The notes beneath the pieces were generated by a model that searched no databases, had not been told where the DNA came from, and saw only the letters and a list, made by a program, of their open reading frames with translations. This document shows, one piece after another, positions 38,141 to 47,319 of a stretch of 64,000 bases of DNA (the first letter of the stretch is position 1; each line of letters begins with the position of its first letter). A program made the translations under genes and the position numbers. This DNA comes from Shewanella putrefaciens (GTDB lineage Bacteria; Pseudomonadota; Gammaproteobacteria; Enterobacterales; Shewanellaceae), in NCBI RefSeq assembly GCF_016406305.1, contig NZ_CP066369.1, positions 452,501 to 516,500 of the forward strand. The letters run 5' to 3'.

Positions 38141-38728
38141 TTAAGGTGCATCTGGTGGTGGTAAGGTTGAACGACCGACTTCAGTCTTTCCACTGTAGGG
38201 ATAGTATTTAAAATCCCAGTTTTCACTACCGATGCTGCGGTCGTCCGAAACATAGTTGAAGATACAGTAAGCATTGGGAGCTGTTATGTCGATGGCACCG
38301 TACCAGTAAACAATATCGACATTGGGTTCAGTGCTCCAAGAGTATTGGTCTGCAATGACAAATTCATTATTAGCCAACAGACCTTGCCATAACTGACCGC
38401 AATAATCGCCCTGCAACTTAGAGCCTGCATCAGCAGTTGAAGTCTCTGTTCCCAACGGAAAACCAGTGGTGGTTGAGTCTAGAGTGCCATCACCATAACA
38501 GGCGAGATCTTGGGTGTAGCCCGAGTGACCGCCCGCAAGCCAGCAACTGTGATACAGCTTTACGCCAGAGGTAAAAGCAGCGAAGGCGGCCTTGGCCCTG
38601 GCATCGTGAGCATCTTGACTCAGGTTTAAAAACCGTGGTGCCGCGACCACAGCAAGTATTCCTAAGATGATGATAACGACCACTAGTTCGATTAAGGTAA
38701 ATCCCTTGGATGTGTGTAGACGGCTCAT
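38141..38728 (-). CDS. Type IV pilin-like protein (MSHA/pseudopilin type), orphan
   Basis: A 195-residue secreted pilin-like protein. The class III signal KGFTLIELVVVIIILGILA has the prepilin peptidase site G-F and Glu at +5. The following APRFLNLSQDAHDARAKAAF helix resembles MshA-family pilins. The C-terminal globular part is rich in Trp, Tyr and Cys; CWLAGG...CYGDG and YCGQ...YCIF suggest two disulfides. No assembly ATPase, prepilin peptidase or other pilin gene is nearby, so it must use machinery encoded elsewhere. Monocistronic with its own terminator. Confidence 0.88.
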   Translation of the reverse strand: MSRLHTSKGFTLIELVVVIIILGILAVVAAPRFLNLSQDAHDARAKAAFAAFTSGVKLYHSCWLAGGHSGYTQDLACYGDGTLDSTTTGFPLGTETSTADAGSKLQGDYCGQLWQGLLANNEFVIADQYSWSTEPNVDIVYWYGAIDITAPNAYCIFNYVSDDRSIGSENWDFKYYPYSGKTEVGRSTLPPPDAP

Positions 38729-38926
38729 ATTAGTTACCTGCTGCTAAGAGAGCCGCATTTTAACTTAAATCGAGGAAGTGGTCATTAAGCTGTTGATAGT
38801 AATTAACTTTGTTAATTATATGTTTCGCTGTGTTGCTAGTGTTAGGGGCATACTGCAAAAGATCAATTACAGCCTTAATCTTGTTTATATGCTTGCAGTG
38901 TCCCCCCTTGAAACGCTCGCGAAATG

Positions 38927-39208
38927 CTATTTATGAGTATGTTTTTCTAATGATTCTTTCAGTGCCTGTTGCTGCGCAAGGCAATCTTGCTTAGCTTTGC
39001 CCGACATATCATTACAACTTTGGCCCTTATCTGTACCTTCTAACATGGCCGCAGCAACATAAACTGCTGCGTCAGTTTTATTACAGTCTTGATCGCCAGC
39101 AGGGTATGTCTTATTGCATTTATTACTAACCAGTGTGTTTGTCAGGCATCCGCTCAGGGAGCTAACAATAAAGACACTAAATAGGATGGTGATGAAGGTT
39201 TTAGACAT
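38927..39208 (-). CDS. Small Cys-rich lipoprotein of unknown function
   Basis: A 93-residue lipoprotein. The signal peptide ends in the lipobox SSLSGC, so Cys21 is the lipidated residue. The mature part has four further cysteines in CNKTYPAGDQDCNK and QSCNDMSGKAKQDC, likely two disulfides, and a charged C-terminal helix. The residue after the lipid Cys is Leu, which favours outer-membrane sorting. No family is recognised with confidence. Single leftward gene about 200 bp upstream of the pseudopilin gene. Confidence 0.8.
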   Translation of the reverse strand: MSKTFITILFSVFIVSSLSGCLTNTLVSNKCNKTYPAGDQDCNKTDAAVYVAAAMLEGTDKGQSCNDMSGKAKQDCLAQQQALKESLEKHTHK

Positions 39209-39607
39209 AAATTCTTCCTTGATTAAGTTTAAAGCTTACTGATGAGTCACTGATGATGTATCAAAAACATTATGGTTGGAACAGCAAAATTTACTTTGTT
39301 TGTGGCTGGAGGGTGAGTTTTATAAACCAAATTGAGCCCATAAAAAATCCCCGAGGGAACTGGCGCCCTCGGGGGAAGGTTCAAAAGCAGTGGATCTTTA
39401 ATGCCTGTGGCATAAAGGAGAGAACCTAGGCTGAGTGTGGCAGTTTATGTTTAGGTGGACAAAGCTAAAGATACAAACTGCGACAGCTTGTCGCAGGTAG
39501 GATGAAAGTTGCGCCGTTACGGCACCTTCAATGGGCTAAGTAAAATGGTTTAGCGGTTATGATTAAGAATGGCGAGAAGGTACCGAGCGTATGTCACAGG
39601 CACAGGT
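39209..39607. other. Intergenic region with an extra palindrome
   Basis: This 399-bp gap holds the lipoprotein promoter (leftward), the terminator at 39343-39374 and a perfect 8-bp dyad CTGCGACA / TGTCGCAG at 39478-39496 with a 3-nt centre. The dyad lies about 110 bp after the response regulator stop. It may be an operator or an mRNA hairpin. No gene is seen. Confidence 0.5.
39343..39374 (-). terminator. Terminator downstream of the TtrR-like gene
   Basis: The stem CCCCGAGGG / CCCTCGGGG with an 8-nt loop is followed by T residues when read leftward. It is about 230 bp after the response regulator stop, the nearest upstream gene on that strand. Confidence 0.8.
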
Positions 39608-40210
39608 TTATAAGTCAGAACTCAGATTGCCTAAGTGTTGCACTAACTCCGCCATATTATTTACTTCGAGTTTTTTCATGATTTTGGCTCGGTGCACTTC
39701 AATCGTGCGCAGGGATAAAAACATCGCCTCTGAGATTTGCTTGTTGGTCATACCTTGGATCACATGGGCTAATACCTGATGCTCACGCTCGGTCAGTTGA
39801 TTAAATTTATGCTGTAGGTTTTGTTGCTCGAAGGTCGCTTGGCTTTCTTTATGGGCTTTATCTATAGCCTGTACTAGTGCTTTACCCGATACGGGTTTTT
39901 GAAAAAAGTCGCAGGCACCCTTACGGAAGGCGCTCAGCGCCATGGGTAAATCCCCGTGGCCAGTTAAAAATATCACCCCTAGCGGACTGTGGGTTTCTAG
40001 CAGTTTTTGCTGCACTTCTTGGCCGGTGATCTCCGGCATTCGGCTATCTAAAATCACGCAGCCCGCTTGGGTTAAGGGGCATTGCGCCAAAAAATCGCGG
40101 CCACTGTTAAAGGTTTGCACTGGGTAGCCAAATTGCCCGAGCATAAAACCCAGCGAGTCTAAAATCGCTTCATCGTCATCGACTAAATACAGTGGCAAGT
40201 TGGTAGACAT
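39608..40210 (-). CDS. FixJ/TtrR-like response regulator
   Basis: A 200-residue NarL/FixJ-type regulator. The receiver domain (about 5-120) has the acidic pocket LVDDDEAI, the phospho-acceptor in VILDSRMPE, the Thr in FLTGHGD and the Lys in FFQKPVSG. The LuxR-type helix-turn-helix is LTEREHQVLAHVIQGMTNKQIS with SLRTIEVHRAKIMKKL. It is divergent from the TtrS-like kinase gene, 219 bp away. By analogy with TtrSR it should activate genes for respiration of a sulfur oxyanion, possibly the OTR operon 9 kb to the right. Confidence 0.92.
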   Translation of the reverse strand: MSTNLPLYLVDDDEAILDSLGFMLGQFGYPVQTFNSGRDFLAQCPLTQAGCVILDSRMPEITGQEVQQKLLETHSPLGVIFLTGHGDLPMALSAFRKGACDFFQKPVSGKALVQAIDKAHKESQATFEQQNLQHKFNQLTEREHQVLAHVIQGMTNKQISEAMFLSLRTIEVHRAKIMKKLEVNNMAELVQHLGNLSSDL

Positions 40211-40429
40211 GGATTTCCTTATGGGTCGCAGAGCACCCTATCAGCTTAAGCTGGCTGCGGCCTGGGCTCAATGTTAAGCCTAGGTCTTGGGAGGTGCATC
40301 ACTAAATTAGCCTATTTTCCTTGGGCAGAAACTAGAGTTTAGCGGCATTTCACAGCTTGTTTTTTATCTGCGGGCTAAAGTCGCTTAAGTGCAAGGGCAT
40401 AATAAGACTGGGTAATTGAGGCGATGACA

Positions 40430-42238
40430 ATGGGTTTCTGCGGTAAAGCGATAGTGATGGGATTGCTGCTCTTAAGTGTTATTGGGGCCAATCTATCCTA
40501 TGCCGATGAACCGCCACAGGTGCACCATTTTAGGGTTGGCGTGCTTGCCAATCATGGCGTATTGCAGGCCAAACAGCGTTGGCAACCTATGATGGATTAT
40601 TTGACTGAACAAGTGCCCAATAGCCATTTTGAAGTGGTTCCCGTCGATTTTAATGGCATGAGCAGCCAGCTACTGAATCACGAGCTGCAGTTTATCGTGA
40701 CCAACCCTGGGCAATATCTGTATTTAAGCAATAATTTTCCATTGTCTTGGCTCGCAACGATGAAGAGCCGTAAACATCAGGGCAGCACTTTTACTATAGG
40801 TGCGACCATTATTGTCCGCGCCGACAGCCCTATCCGTACCCTGCAGGATCTGCGGGGGAAAAATGTGGTCGCAACGGATCCACAGGCCTTAGGTGGCTAT
40901 CAAGCGGCGATGGGCCTATTGCATAAAATGGGTTTTTTACCGGAACAATTTTTTGGGCAAGTGCGTTTTTTAGGTTTTCCGCTAGAACCACTAATTTATC
41001 AAGTTCGTGATGGCAGTGCCGATGCCGCGATAGCACCGTTTTGCACCCTAGAGGAAATGATTGAAACTGGCCTAGTCAATCAGGCCGATTATCGGGTGAT
41101 CCATCCTATTACGCCCCCAGGATGTGATTGCGAAGTGAGCACTCAGTTATACCCAAATTGGTCATTCGCAGCGGCGGATATTGTCTCCCCTCGGCTGACG
41201 ATGGCGATTACCCGTGCCTTATTCGATTTACCCGCCGACCATGTGGCTGCAATTACCGCCGATACTTTGGGCTGGACTGCACCGGTAAGCCAGTTAAAAG
41301 TCATTGAATTATTTAAAGAGTTGCAACTGCAGGGGGCATCGCCGCCACTCTATCAAACCGTCTATAAATGGATGGCAAAAAATAAAGAATGGGGTGGGGT
41401 ATTACTGCTGATCTTTATCGTTTCCACTATCTATCATCTCTGGCTTGAATATAAATTTCGCCAAAAGAGCGAGTTTTTAGTTAGCACTGAACGGCAATTA
41501 AAAGACAAGGCGTTGCAGCTTGAGCGGTTACAAAGTGCGGCGATCCTCGGGGAAATTGGCGCTGGCCTTGCCCATGAGCTTAATCAACCCATAGCGGCCA
41601 TTACTCAATACAGCGAAGGCGCCATGCTCCAACTGGAAAGACTTGGGCAAGATAATCCCGAACTCTATGATGTACTGGGTAAAATTAATGCGCAGTCGAT
41701 TCGCGCGGGGGCGGTCGTGCACCGCATTCGCGGTTTACTTAAGCGTCGTCAAGCTAAGGCCGAGCCGCTTAATGTGACCTTAGTTGTGGAGGAGGCCTTA
41801 GCCCTGCTGCGGCGCGAGTTAGATAGGGCCAAGGTACAAGTGAGTATGCGGGTGCAGGGCGAGCCCTTCGAACTGATGGGCGATAGCGTTGGCCTCAGTC
41901 AAATGTGGGTTAATCTGGTGAAAAATAGCTTAGATGCGCTCGAGATCTGCGGTGATAATCATGGGCGGCAACTGCGGATCGATATCTATTATTTAGCCGA
42001 TAAAATCAAAGTATTAGTGATCGATAATGGCGAAGGGCTACAGGGGAAGGCGAGTGAGTTGATGGCATCTTTTGCCTCAACCAAAGATGCGGGATTAGGG
42101 CTTGGCTTAGCCATCTGTAAGGATGTGGTCAGTCGCCATCACGGCAGCATTCAAATCGAAAACTGTCAGCAATCCACAGAAACATTACTGCCGTGGCAAC
42201 AGGGCTGTGTGGTGACAGTCGTACTTCCCAAGGGATAA
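40430..42238 (+). CDS. TtrS-like sensor histidine kinase with periplasmic PhnD-like domain
   Basis: About 602 residues; ATG at 40430 is chosen because TGAGG lies 8 nt upstream. A signal peptide (to SYADEPP) leads into a periplasmic binding-protein-like domain of the PhnD type (about 30-300). One membrane helix follows (about 325-345), then a HisKA/HATPase kinase. The H-box is GLAHELNQPIAAITQYSEGA, the N-box VNLVKNSLDALE and the G-boxes VIDNGEGL and GLGLGLAIC. Cysteines in FCTLEEM and GCDCEVSTQLYPNW sit where TtrS-type sensors have conserved ones. Predicted to sense tetrathionate or a related compound and phosphorylate the divergent TtrR-like regulator. It ends 7 bp from the convergent LysR gene. 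Confidence 0.9.
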   Translation: MGFCGKAIVMGLLLLSVIGANLSYADEPPQVHHFRVGVLANHGVLQAKQRWQPMMDYLTEQVPNSHFEVVPVDFNGMSSQLLNHELQFIVTNPGQYLYLSNNFPLSWLATMKSRKHQGSTFTIGATIIVRADSPIRTLQDLRGKNVVATDPQALGGYQAAMGLLHKMGFLPEQFFGQVRFLGFPLEPLIYQVRDGSADAAIAPFCTLEEMIETGLVNQADYRVIHPITPPGCDCEVSTQLYPNWSFAAADIVSPRLTMAITRALFDLPADHVAAITADTLGWTAPVSQLKVIELFKELQLQGASPPLYQTVYKWMAKNKEWGGVLLLIFIVSTIYHLWLEYKFRQKSEFLVSTERQLKDKALQLERLQSAAILGEIGAGLAHELNQPIAAITQYSEGAMLQLERLGQDNPELYDVLGKINAQSIRAGAVVHRIRGLLKRRQAKAEPLNVTLVVEEALALLRRELDRAKVQVSMRVQGEPFELMGDSVGLSQMWVNLVKNSLDALEICGDNHGRQLRIDIYYLADKIKVLVIDNGEGLQGKASELMASFASTKDAGLGLGLAICKDVVSRHHGSIQIENCQQSTETLLPWQQGCVVTVVLPKG

Positions 42239-42245
42239 ATTACCA

Positions 42246-43157
42246 TTAGGGCAGTGGATAGTGTTGGGCGAACTGGCTGAGCTTTTCTACTAAAAACTCT
42301 ATGGTGCGACGGACCTTATGGCTGGGATAATCGGTTTGTAGGTATACCAATTGCAGTGGGACTGCTGGGGCGATTTTATCGGCTAATACTAGCTTGAGTC
42401 TGCCTTCGGTGACATCCTGCGCCACATCGAGCCAACTTTTGTAGGCAATTCCTCGGCCTGCAAGTGCCCAGTCGCGGATCACTGCGCCATCGTTACAGAA
42501 ACGTTGGCCCTTCACTTCGATTTCAACGGGCACGCCGTTATGACTTAACTTCCATTTCTGCCATGGCTCACCGCCGCGATTTAAGATCAGCACCGCATGT
42601 TGGCTAAGTTCATTTAGCGTGCTTGGCGTGCCGTGTTGTGCCAGATAAGCGGGGGAGGCGACCAGCACCCTAGGTGTCATGGCGACTTGGCGCCTTTTAA
42701 GGTTCGAGCTGTCAAGCTGACCATAACGCAAAGCCAAATGGATATTTTGGTCGATTAAGTCTGCCATATGATCGCCCAAATACAGCTGCACCGTCAGTTC
42801 TGGGGCACTGTCTATCAATTCATCGAGCCAAGCACGGATCTGACTGCGACCAATATCCGAAGGCAAGGCGAGGCGCACTTCGCCCTTAAGCTCACCCCTG
42901 TGTTCGGCCAAATTGGCGCTGGCGGTTTCGAGAATTGCCAGTGCGGGTTTCGCCGAATCGAGAAAAATCCGCCCTTCTTCCGTAAGCTGTAAGCGCCGCG
43001 TTGAGCGGGCAAATAGCTGACACCCCAGCTTTTTCTCTAATCTTTGTAGCGCGGCACTGGCCGCTGCCGGCGTCATGCCGATTTCTTTGCTGGCCGCCGA
43101 GAGGCTCTCTAATGCTGCGATACGCAGCGCTAATTGCAGATCGTTTAAATGATACAT
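42246..43157 (-). CDS. LysR-family transcriptional regulator
   Basis: A 303-residue LysR-type regulator. The N-terminal winged helix-turn-helix reads LRIAALESLSAASKEIGMTPAAASAALQRLE, and the rest is the periplasmic-binding-like effector domain (about 90-295). It belongs to the group often found next to Old Yellow Enzyme genes, and here it is divergent from one with 112 bp between. The AT-rich gap should hold its operator. Predicted to control the oxidoreductase in response to an electrophile; the ligand is inferred only. Confidence 0.93.
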   Translation of the reverse strand: MYHLNDLQLALRIAALESLSAASKEIGMTPAAASAALQRLEKKLGCQLFARSTRRLQLTEEGRIFLDSAKPALAILETASANLAEHRGELKGEVRLALPSDIGRSQIRAWLDELIDSAPELTVQLYLGDHMADLIDQNIHLALRYGQLDSSNLKRRQVAMTPRVLVASPAYLAQHGTPSTLNELSQHAVLILNRGGEPWQKWKLSHNGVPVEIEVKGQRFCNDGAVIRDWALAGRGIAYKSWLDVAQDVTEGRLKLVLADKIAPAVPLQLVYLQTDYPSHKVRRTIEFLVEKLSQFAQHYPLP

Positions 43158-43269
43158 GTCAAATTATTTTTGAAAATGATTTTAATAATGGCTTGATTAT
43201 CAATATAGATTAACTAATGCACAATTACACCCCTGATTATTTAATCTTACTTTTGGGTTCGGAGTGTGT

Positions 43270-44406
43270 ATGAGTCTATTTATGTCTTACAAATTAACCT
43301 CGCTGGCGCTAAACAATCGTATTGTGATGGCCCCTATGACTCGGGCGCGCACCACGCAGCCTGGTAATATTCCTAATGATCTGATGGCGCAATATTACGC
43401 CCAGCGCGCCTCGGCTGGGTTAATCATCACAGAAGCGACGCAAATTTCCGATGACAGTCAAGGCTATTCATTTACACCGGGCGTGTATACCGCAGCGCAA
43501 CTCGAGGGCTGGCAAAAGGTGACCTCGGCGGTGCATCAAGCTGGTGGTAAAATTTTTAATCAACTTTGGCATGTTGGCCGAGTATCGCACCCGATTTTTC
43601 AGCAGGGTAATGCCCCGATTGCACCATCAGCCATCGCGCCCGTTGGCACTCAAGTATGGATTGTGGATGAAGCGCATCCAGACGGACAAATGGTGGATTG
43701 CCCCGAGCCGAGGGAAATGACCCAAGCGGATATTGACCGTGTAGTGGCCGATTTTGCTCAGGCGGCTGTAAATGCCGTGGTGGCGGGTTTTGATGGTATC
43801 GAAATCCACGGTGCTAATGGCTATTTGATTGACCAGTTTTTACGGACCAACTCTAACCACAGAACCGATGCCTACGGCGGCTCAGCTGAAAATCGGATCC
43901 GGTTTTTACTCGAAATCGTCCAAGCCGTGGGGGCTAAAATTGGTGCCGATAAAGTTGGGGTTCGCCTCGCCCCTTATGTGACATTTAAGGATATGGCGTG
44001 CCCTGAAATTGTAGATACTATTTTGTTGGCGGCTAAGCACTTATCGGCCTTGGGCGTGGCCTATTTGCATCTTTCAGAGGCGGATTGGGATGATGCGCCC
44101 AAGGTGCCAGAGTCCTTTAGAATCGAGCTGCGTAAAGTCTTTAAGGGCAGCATTATTGTTGCGGGTCGCTATGATGTAGCGCGTGCCAATGAGGTGATTG
44201 ATAAGGGCTATGCCGACTTAGTCGCCTTCGGTCGGCCTTTTATTGCGAACCCTGATTTGCCTTATCGTTTAATGCATCAATTGCCTTTATCTGCGTTTGA
44301 TAAAGGGCCCTTGTTTGGCGGTAGTGCAGCGGGTTATACGGATTATCCTACACACGATGAAGCATTGAGAGCCGTCATCCGATCCGCTGACGATGAGGTG
44401 GCGTAA
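43270..44406 (+). CDS. Old Yellow Enzyme family NADH:flavin oxidoreductase (NemA-like)
   Basis: FMN-dependent ene-reductase of about 378 residues. The ATG at 43270 has CGGAG 5 nt upstream; the GTG two codons earlier is less likely. Family marks are NNRIVMAPMTRARTTQPG, FNQLWHVGRVSHP, the substrate-binding pair in GIEIHGANGYLIDQFLRTNSN (written with H-x-x-N), NRIRFLLEIV and the FMN phosphate site VAFGRPFIANPDLPYR. Such enzymes reduce quinones, N-ethylmaleimide, nitroesters and other electrophiles. Monocistronic, with a strong terminator; divergent from its probable LysR regulator. Confidence 0.93.
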   Translation: MSLFMSYKLTSLALNNRIVMAPMTRARTTQPGNIPNDLMAQYYAQRASAGLIITEATQISDDSQGYSFTPGVYTAAQLEGWQKVTSAVHQAGGKIFNQLWHVGRVSHPIFQQGNAPIAPSAIAPVGTQVWIVDEAHPDGQMVDCPEPREMTQADIDRVVADFAQAAVNAVVAGFDGIEIHGANGYLIDQFLRTNSNHRTDAYGGSAENRIRFLLEIVQAVGAKIGADKVGVRLAPYVTFKDMACPEIVDTILLAAKHLSALGVAYLHLSEADWDDAPKVPESFRIELRKVFKGSIIVAGRYDVARANEVIDKGYADLVAFGRPFIANPDLPYRLMHQLPLSAFDKGPLFGGSAAGYTDYPTHDEALRAVIRSADDEVA

Positions 44407-44414
44407 TGGTTAAC

Positions 44415-44450
44415 AAAAAGCGCGTGGTATAACGCGCTTTTTGTTTTTTT
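44415..44450 (+). terminator. Terminator between convergent genes
   Basis: The stem AAAAAGCGCGT / ACGCGCTTTTT with a 6-nt loop is followed by GTTTTTTT on the plus strand. A-rich flanks also give T residues on the minus strand, so it may serve the convergent transporter gene too. Confidence 0.9.
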
Positions 44451-44477
44451 GGAACAATTATTGCGAGTCGGAAGTGA

Positions 44478-45638
44478 TTAACGCATGGCCAACATGGCCC
44501 AAGTGCGGCGACCCTGCTCCAGAATAATCCCTACGGCAAGCCCTGCGGCGGCGTTGATGGCGAGGCAAGTCACAGCGGTGGATAAAATCACAAAGATACA
44601 GAAGGGTTTACCATCGATTAAGCGTTTTGACCAGGCGAGTTGCAGCCCCGCCGTGGTGAGTAAGCTGCCGAGAATAGCCATAGGGATAAGGCCTAATAGC
44701 CAAGCGATATTGGTGCCCCAGCATAGGGCTATCACTACGCACGTACTGCCAAAAATTAACGGCGCCAGATAAGTGCGGGCACCAAAATGGTATTGCACTG
44801 CTAATCCGCCTGCGCCGTGGCACATGGCCGAGGCGCCAAAGGGCGCGAGCAGCAAGTTGGCAAGCCCTGAGCTTATGGCGAAGTTTTTGGGCGTGAGTTT
44901 GGCGGCATCTTCGGGGAACTTCTCCTGCGCCATTACAGAGGTGGCAATCACCGCATTGGTTAAGGTTAATGCCAGTTGTGGTAGCACTAATAAAATGGCG
45001 GCGGAAGTCCACTCAAGAGAGGTCGGCCAAGCTAACTGAAATGGCGCTGTCATGGCTTGGATATCAAAGTTAGTGGCTAAATTAGTTTGTGTATTGGCCT
45101 GCCAAATCATCCCTGCCGCTATGACTAAGGGCATGGCAAGGTAACGCAGCGGTAAAAACTTACTGATAAATAACAGGATAAAAGCGCCCACCCCAAGCAG
45201 CCAAAACTCACTCATCATCTTAGCGCCCATCCACATTAGTTGCAGACCAATCGCTAATTGAATGCCGACACTCACAGCTTGAGATAACTGTTTGGCTAAC
45301 CAAGTAATGGCGCCGCTAAAGGCCAATATTAGCAGGATTACGCCCATTAACATGGCACTCGCCTGCAACATGCCTGGGGTTAAGCCTTGGGCTATGACGA
45401 GGGCGGCGATGACTTTCATCGGTTGTATGGGAATGGGGCGGCGATAAAACAAAGCGCTTAGAATGGCGAATAGACCAAACCCCAAAAATATCCCTTGGGG
45501 TGAAAATTGATTGAGGGCTATCAGCCCTAATACTAAAGGCAAAAAAGTACCTAGGTCGGCGAAGGCGCCACTGGTTTCACCGAGTAAACGATTGATAGGT
45601 TGAGTGATGAGATTTGTTGGGGTTTTGCCCGGGATCAT
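44478..45638 (-). CDS. MOT1-type molybdate/sulfate transporter
   Basis: Polytopic inner-membrane protein of about 386 residues with 10-12 helices. The signatures of the MOT1/putative sulfate transporter family are present: GETSGAFADLGTFLPLVLGL near the N-terminus and PIPIQPMKVIAALVIAQG after the second helix, with the second family repeat at CHGAGGLAVQYHFGARTY. Known members carry molybdate; related proteins are annotated as sulfate carriers. The ATG at 45638 is used; a GTG at 45668 would add ten residues, and neither has a clear Shine-Dalgarno. It lies between the LysR/OYE pair and the OTR operon. Confidence 0.88.
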   Translation of the reverse strand: MIPGKTPTNLITQPINRLLGETSGAFADLGTFLPLVLGLIALNQFSPQGIFLGFGLFAILSALFYRRPIPIQPMKVIAALVIAQGLTPGMLQASAMLMGVILLILAFSGAITWLAKQLSQAVSVGIQLAIGLQLMWMGAKMMSEFWLLGVGAFILLFISKFLPLRYLAMPLVIAAGMIWQANTQTNLATNFDIQAMTAPFQLAWPTSLEWTSAAILLVLPQLALTLTNAVIATSVMAQEKFPEDAAKLTPKNFAISSGLANLLLAPFGASAMCHGAGGLAVQYHFGARTYLAPLIFGSTCVVIALCWGTNIAWLLGLIPMAILGSLLTTAGLQLAWSKRLIDGKPFCIFVILSTAVTCLAINAAAGLAVGIILEQGRRTWAMLAMR

Positions 45639-45816
45639 AAAGGTTGCCGCAATTGAACATATACTCACTAGGCAAAATAAATGCCATAAAAATCAGAGGA
45701 TTTGGGTGGTAGACAGAGTCAAACTACCGTTTAGCGGCGCGCAGTGAGACAAACTGGGACAAGGCAGAGAAATGGCTGAGTCTAATTGTCTGCGCTTGTG
45801 TCTGCATGGCTGCAAA

Positions 45817-45850
45817 ATAAAAAGAGATCTTAGTGAAACACTAAGATCTC
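45817..45850 (-). terminator. Terminator of the cytochrome/OTR operon
   Basis: The stem GAGATCTTAGTG / CACTAAGATCTC (12 perfect pairs, 3-nt loop) is followed by a T run when read leftward. It starts about 27 bp after the OTR stop codon. Confidence 0.93.
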
Positions 45851-45876
45851 ACAGGCTATTGCAGAAAACGGGCTAA

Positions 45877-47265
45877 TTAAGGTTGCTTATGTTTTGGGCC
45901 TTGTTTGTTTTTCATCGGATCGCCTTGATATCCTAAGGCTTGCCAGTCGAGGCGAGTGCCTTTGTTGTGGCAGTCATTACAGTTGAGGGCTTGCTCCTTA
46001 GGTGACACCATATGGTTGATCCGCCACCACATTTCCGTTGCGGCAAAGCCATATTCGCCACTGTATTTGATGCCTTTTTCAATCATAGTGGTATTGGCTT
46101 CCATTCCTAATTTTGCCGCTAAATTCCAATCGAACTCGCTCCAATATCCGCCTTTGCCATAGGTTTTTGGGGTGATAAAAATGTTGAGCTTTTTATCGTA
46201 AATTTGCTTACCCGTGTGTACTTTAAAGGGATAGATTTTGGCTTTGGCATCGTTAATGTCGCCCATGGGGTAGGTGAGTTTAGTGACGACATTCGGGTCC
46301 ATTTTGTCTCCCGCCATATAGGCATTGGCGGTGCCGTTGTACCAGGCGTATTGTGGGGGCACCATTTTTTCCCATACAAAGTCACCCTTTTTCTTTTGGT
46401 AGGTATGTTTACCATATTGATCAACGGCTTCAGGTTTATCATCCCCCGCAGTTGACCAGTCCCAGTGCATTTTGGTGGGCTCATTTTTGGCAAAGAAGGG
46501 GATATGACAGGTTTGACAGGCAACTGTTGCAGTATGAGTATTGAGTTTTTTGTTCGTATGGGGCGCTGATTCGTGGCAGTTTTCACAGCCTATATGGTCG
46601 ATACCTCCGGGTGAAACACCCATAGCATTGCCAGAGATCATGTGCTTCTCTGTGGTGTGGCAGTTTTGGCATTGGAAGTCATTGCCATCACTGTCCATAT
46701 GCACATCGGTCGCTTTGTCTGGGTAAGACATGGAAGAATCAAGATCCCCGTGTTTGACCGCATCACCACCGCCGCCGTAGAAGTGGCAGCTACCGCAGTT
46801 GTCCCGCACCGGGGCGCCAACATTTTGGGCGATTTTAGTCAGGTCGAGCTTAGCCATAGGTTCGCCAGCGCCCGCAGGATCTTTCACATAGGTGCCAGTA
46901 GTGTCGTGGCAAACTAGGCAGTCAACTTTTGTTTTATCTTTAAAATCAAAGGTATTGTCCTTCCAGCCATAGCCAGCATGACAGCTAGTGCAGCGGGGCT
47001 CATTGCTGGATATAGACACGCAGAAGTTGTTAATACTGTTTTTCTTGCCCCGCACTACTATCCTATCGGGGAGTTTTTGGGCTAACTCCCAAGTCCAGTG
47101 GGAGGTTTTCATCACATCTGTTGCTTGGTCTTCGTGGCAGACTAAACATTGTGTGGTGACTTCGGAACCTGTGGTAAAGGGGCCTTTTAGTGCGTCTTTA
47201 TGGGGATTGGCGGCATAGGTTGGTAATGTCATGCCCGCCAAGGCAATAAATAAGAGTCTTTTCAT
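45877..47265 (-). CDS. Octaheme tetrathionate reductase (OTR)
   Basis: Periplasmic c-type cytochrome of 462 residues, including an 18-residue signal peptide (ending PTYA). Eight CxxCH heme motifs are present, at C40, C92, C116, C157, C199, C227, C250 and near 435. The Lys ligand of the active-site heme in S. oneidensis OTR is Lys153 of the mature protein; here K171 of the precursor (AVKHGDL), 153 after removing 18 residues, matches. The purified enzyme reduces tetrathionate and also nitrite and hydroxylamine; its role in the cell is unsettled. It is the last gene of a leftward operon with a DUF3373 barrel and a monoheme cytochrome. Confidence 0.96.
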   Translation of the reverse strand: MKRLLFIALAGMTLPTYAANPHKDALKGPFTTGSEVTTQCLVCHEDQATDVMKTSHWTWELAQKLPDRIVVRGKKNSINNFCVSISSNEPRCTSCHAGYGWKDNTFDFKDKTKVDCLVCHDTTGTYVKDPAGAGEPMAKLDLTKIAQNVGAPVRDNCGSCHFYGGGGDAVKHGDLDSSMSYPDKATDVHMDSDGNDFQCQNCHTTEKHMISGNAMGVSPGGIDHIGCENCHESAPHTNKKLNTHTATVACQTCHIPFFAKNEPTKMHWDWSTAGDDKPEAVDQYGKHTYQKKKGDFVWEKMVPPQYAWYNGTANAYMAGDKMDPNVVTKLTYPMGDINDAKAKIYPFKVHTGKQIYDKKLNIFITPKTYGKGGYWSEFDWNLAAKLGMEANTTMIEKGIKYSGEYGFAATEMWWRINHMVSPKEQALNCNDCHNKGTRLDWQALGYQGDPMKNKQGPKHKQP

Positions 47266-47319
47266 TTTGTACTCCCGCCCTCGGCTTGACCGAGGGCTGA
47301 TTGCGATTATCTATACGGA

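Noticed and set aside
38809..38994. A 61-codon ORF upstream of the pseudopilin gene
   Set aside because: It overlaps the lipoprotein gene on the opposite strand and the pilin promoter, with no Shine-Dalgarno.
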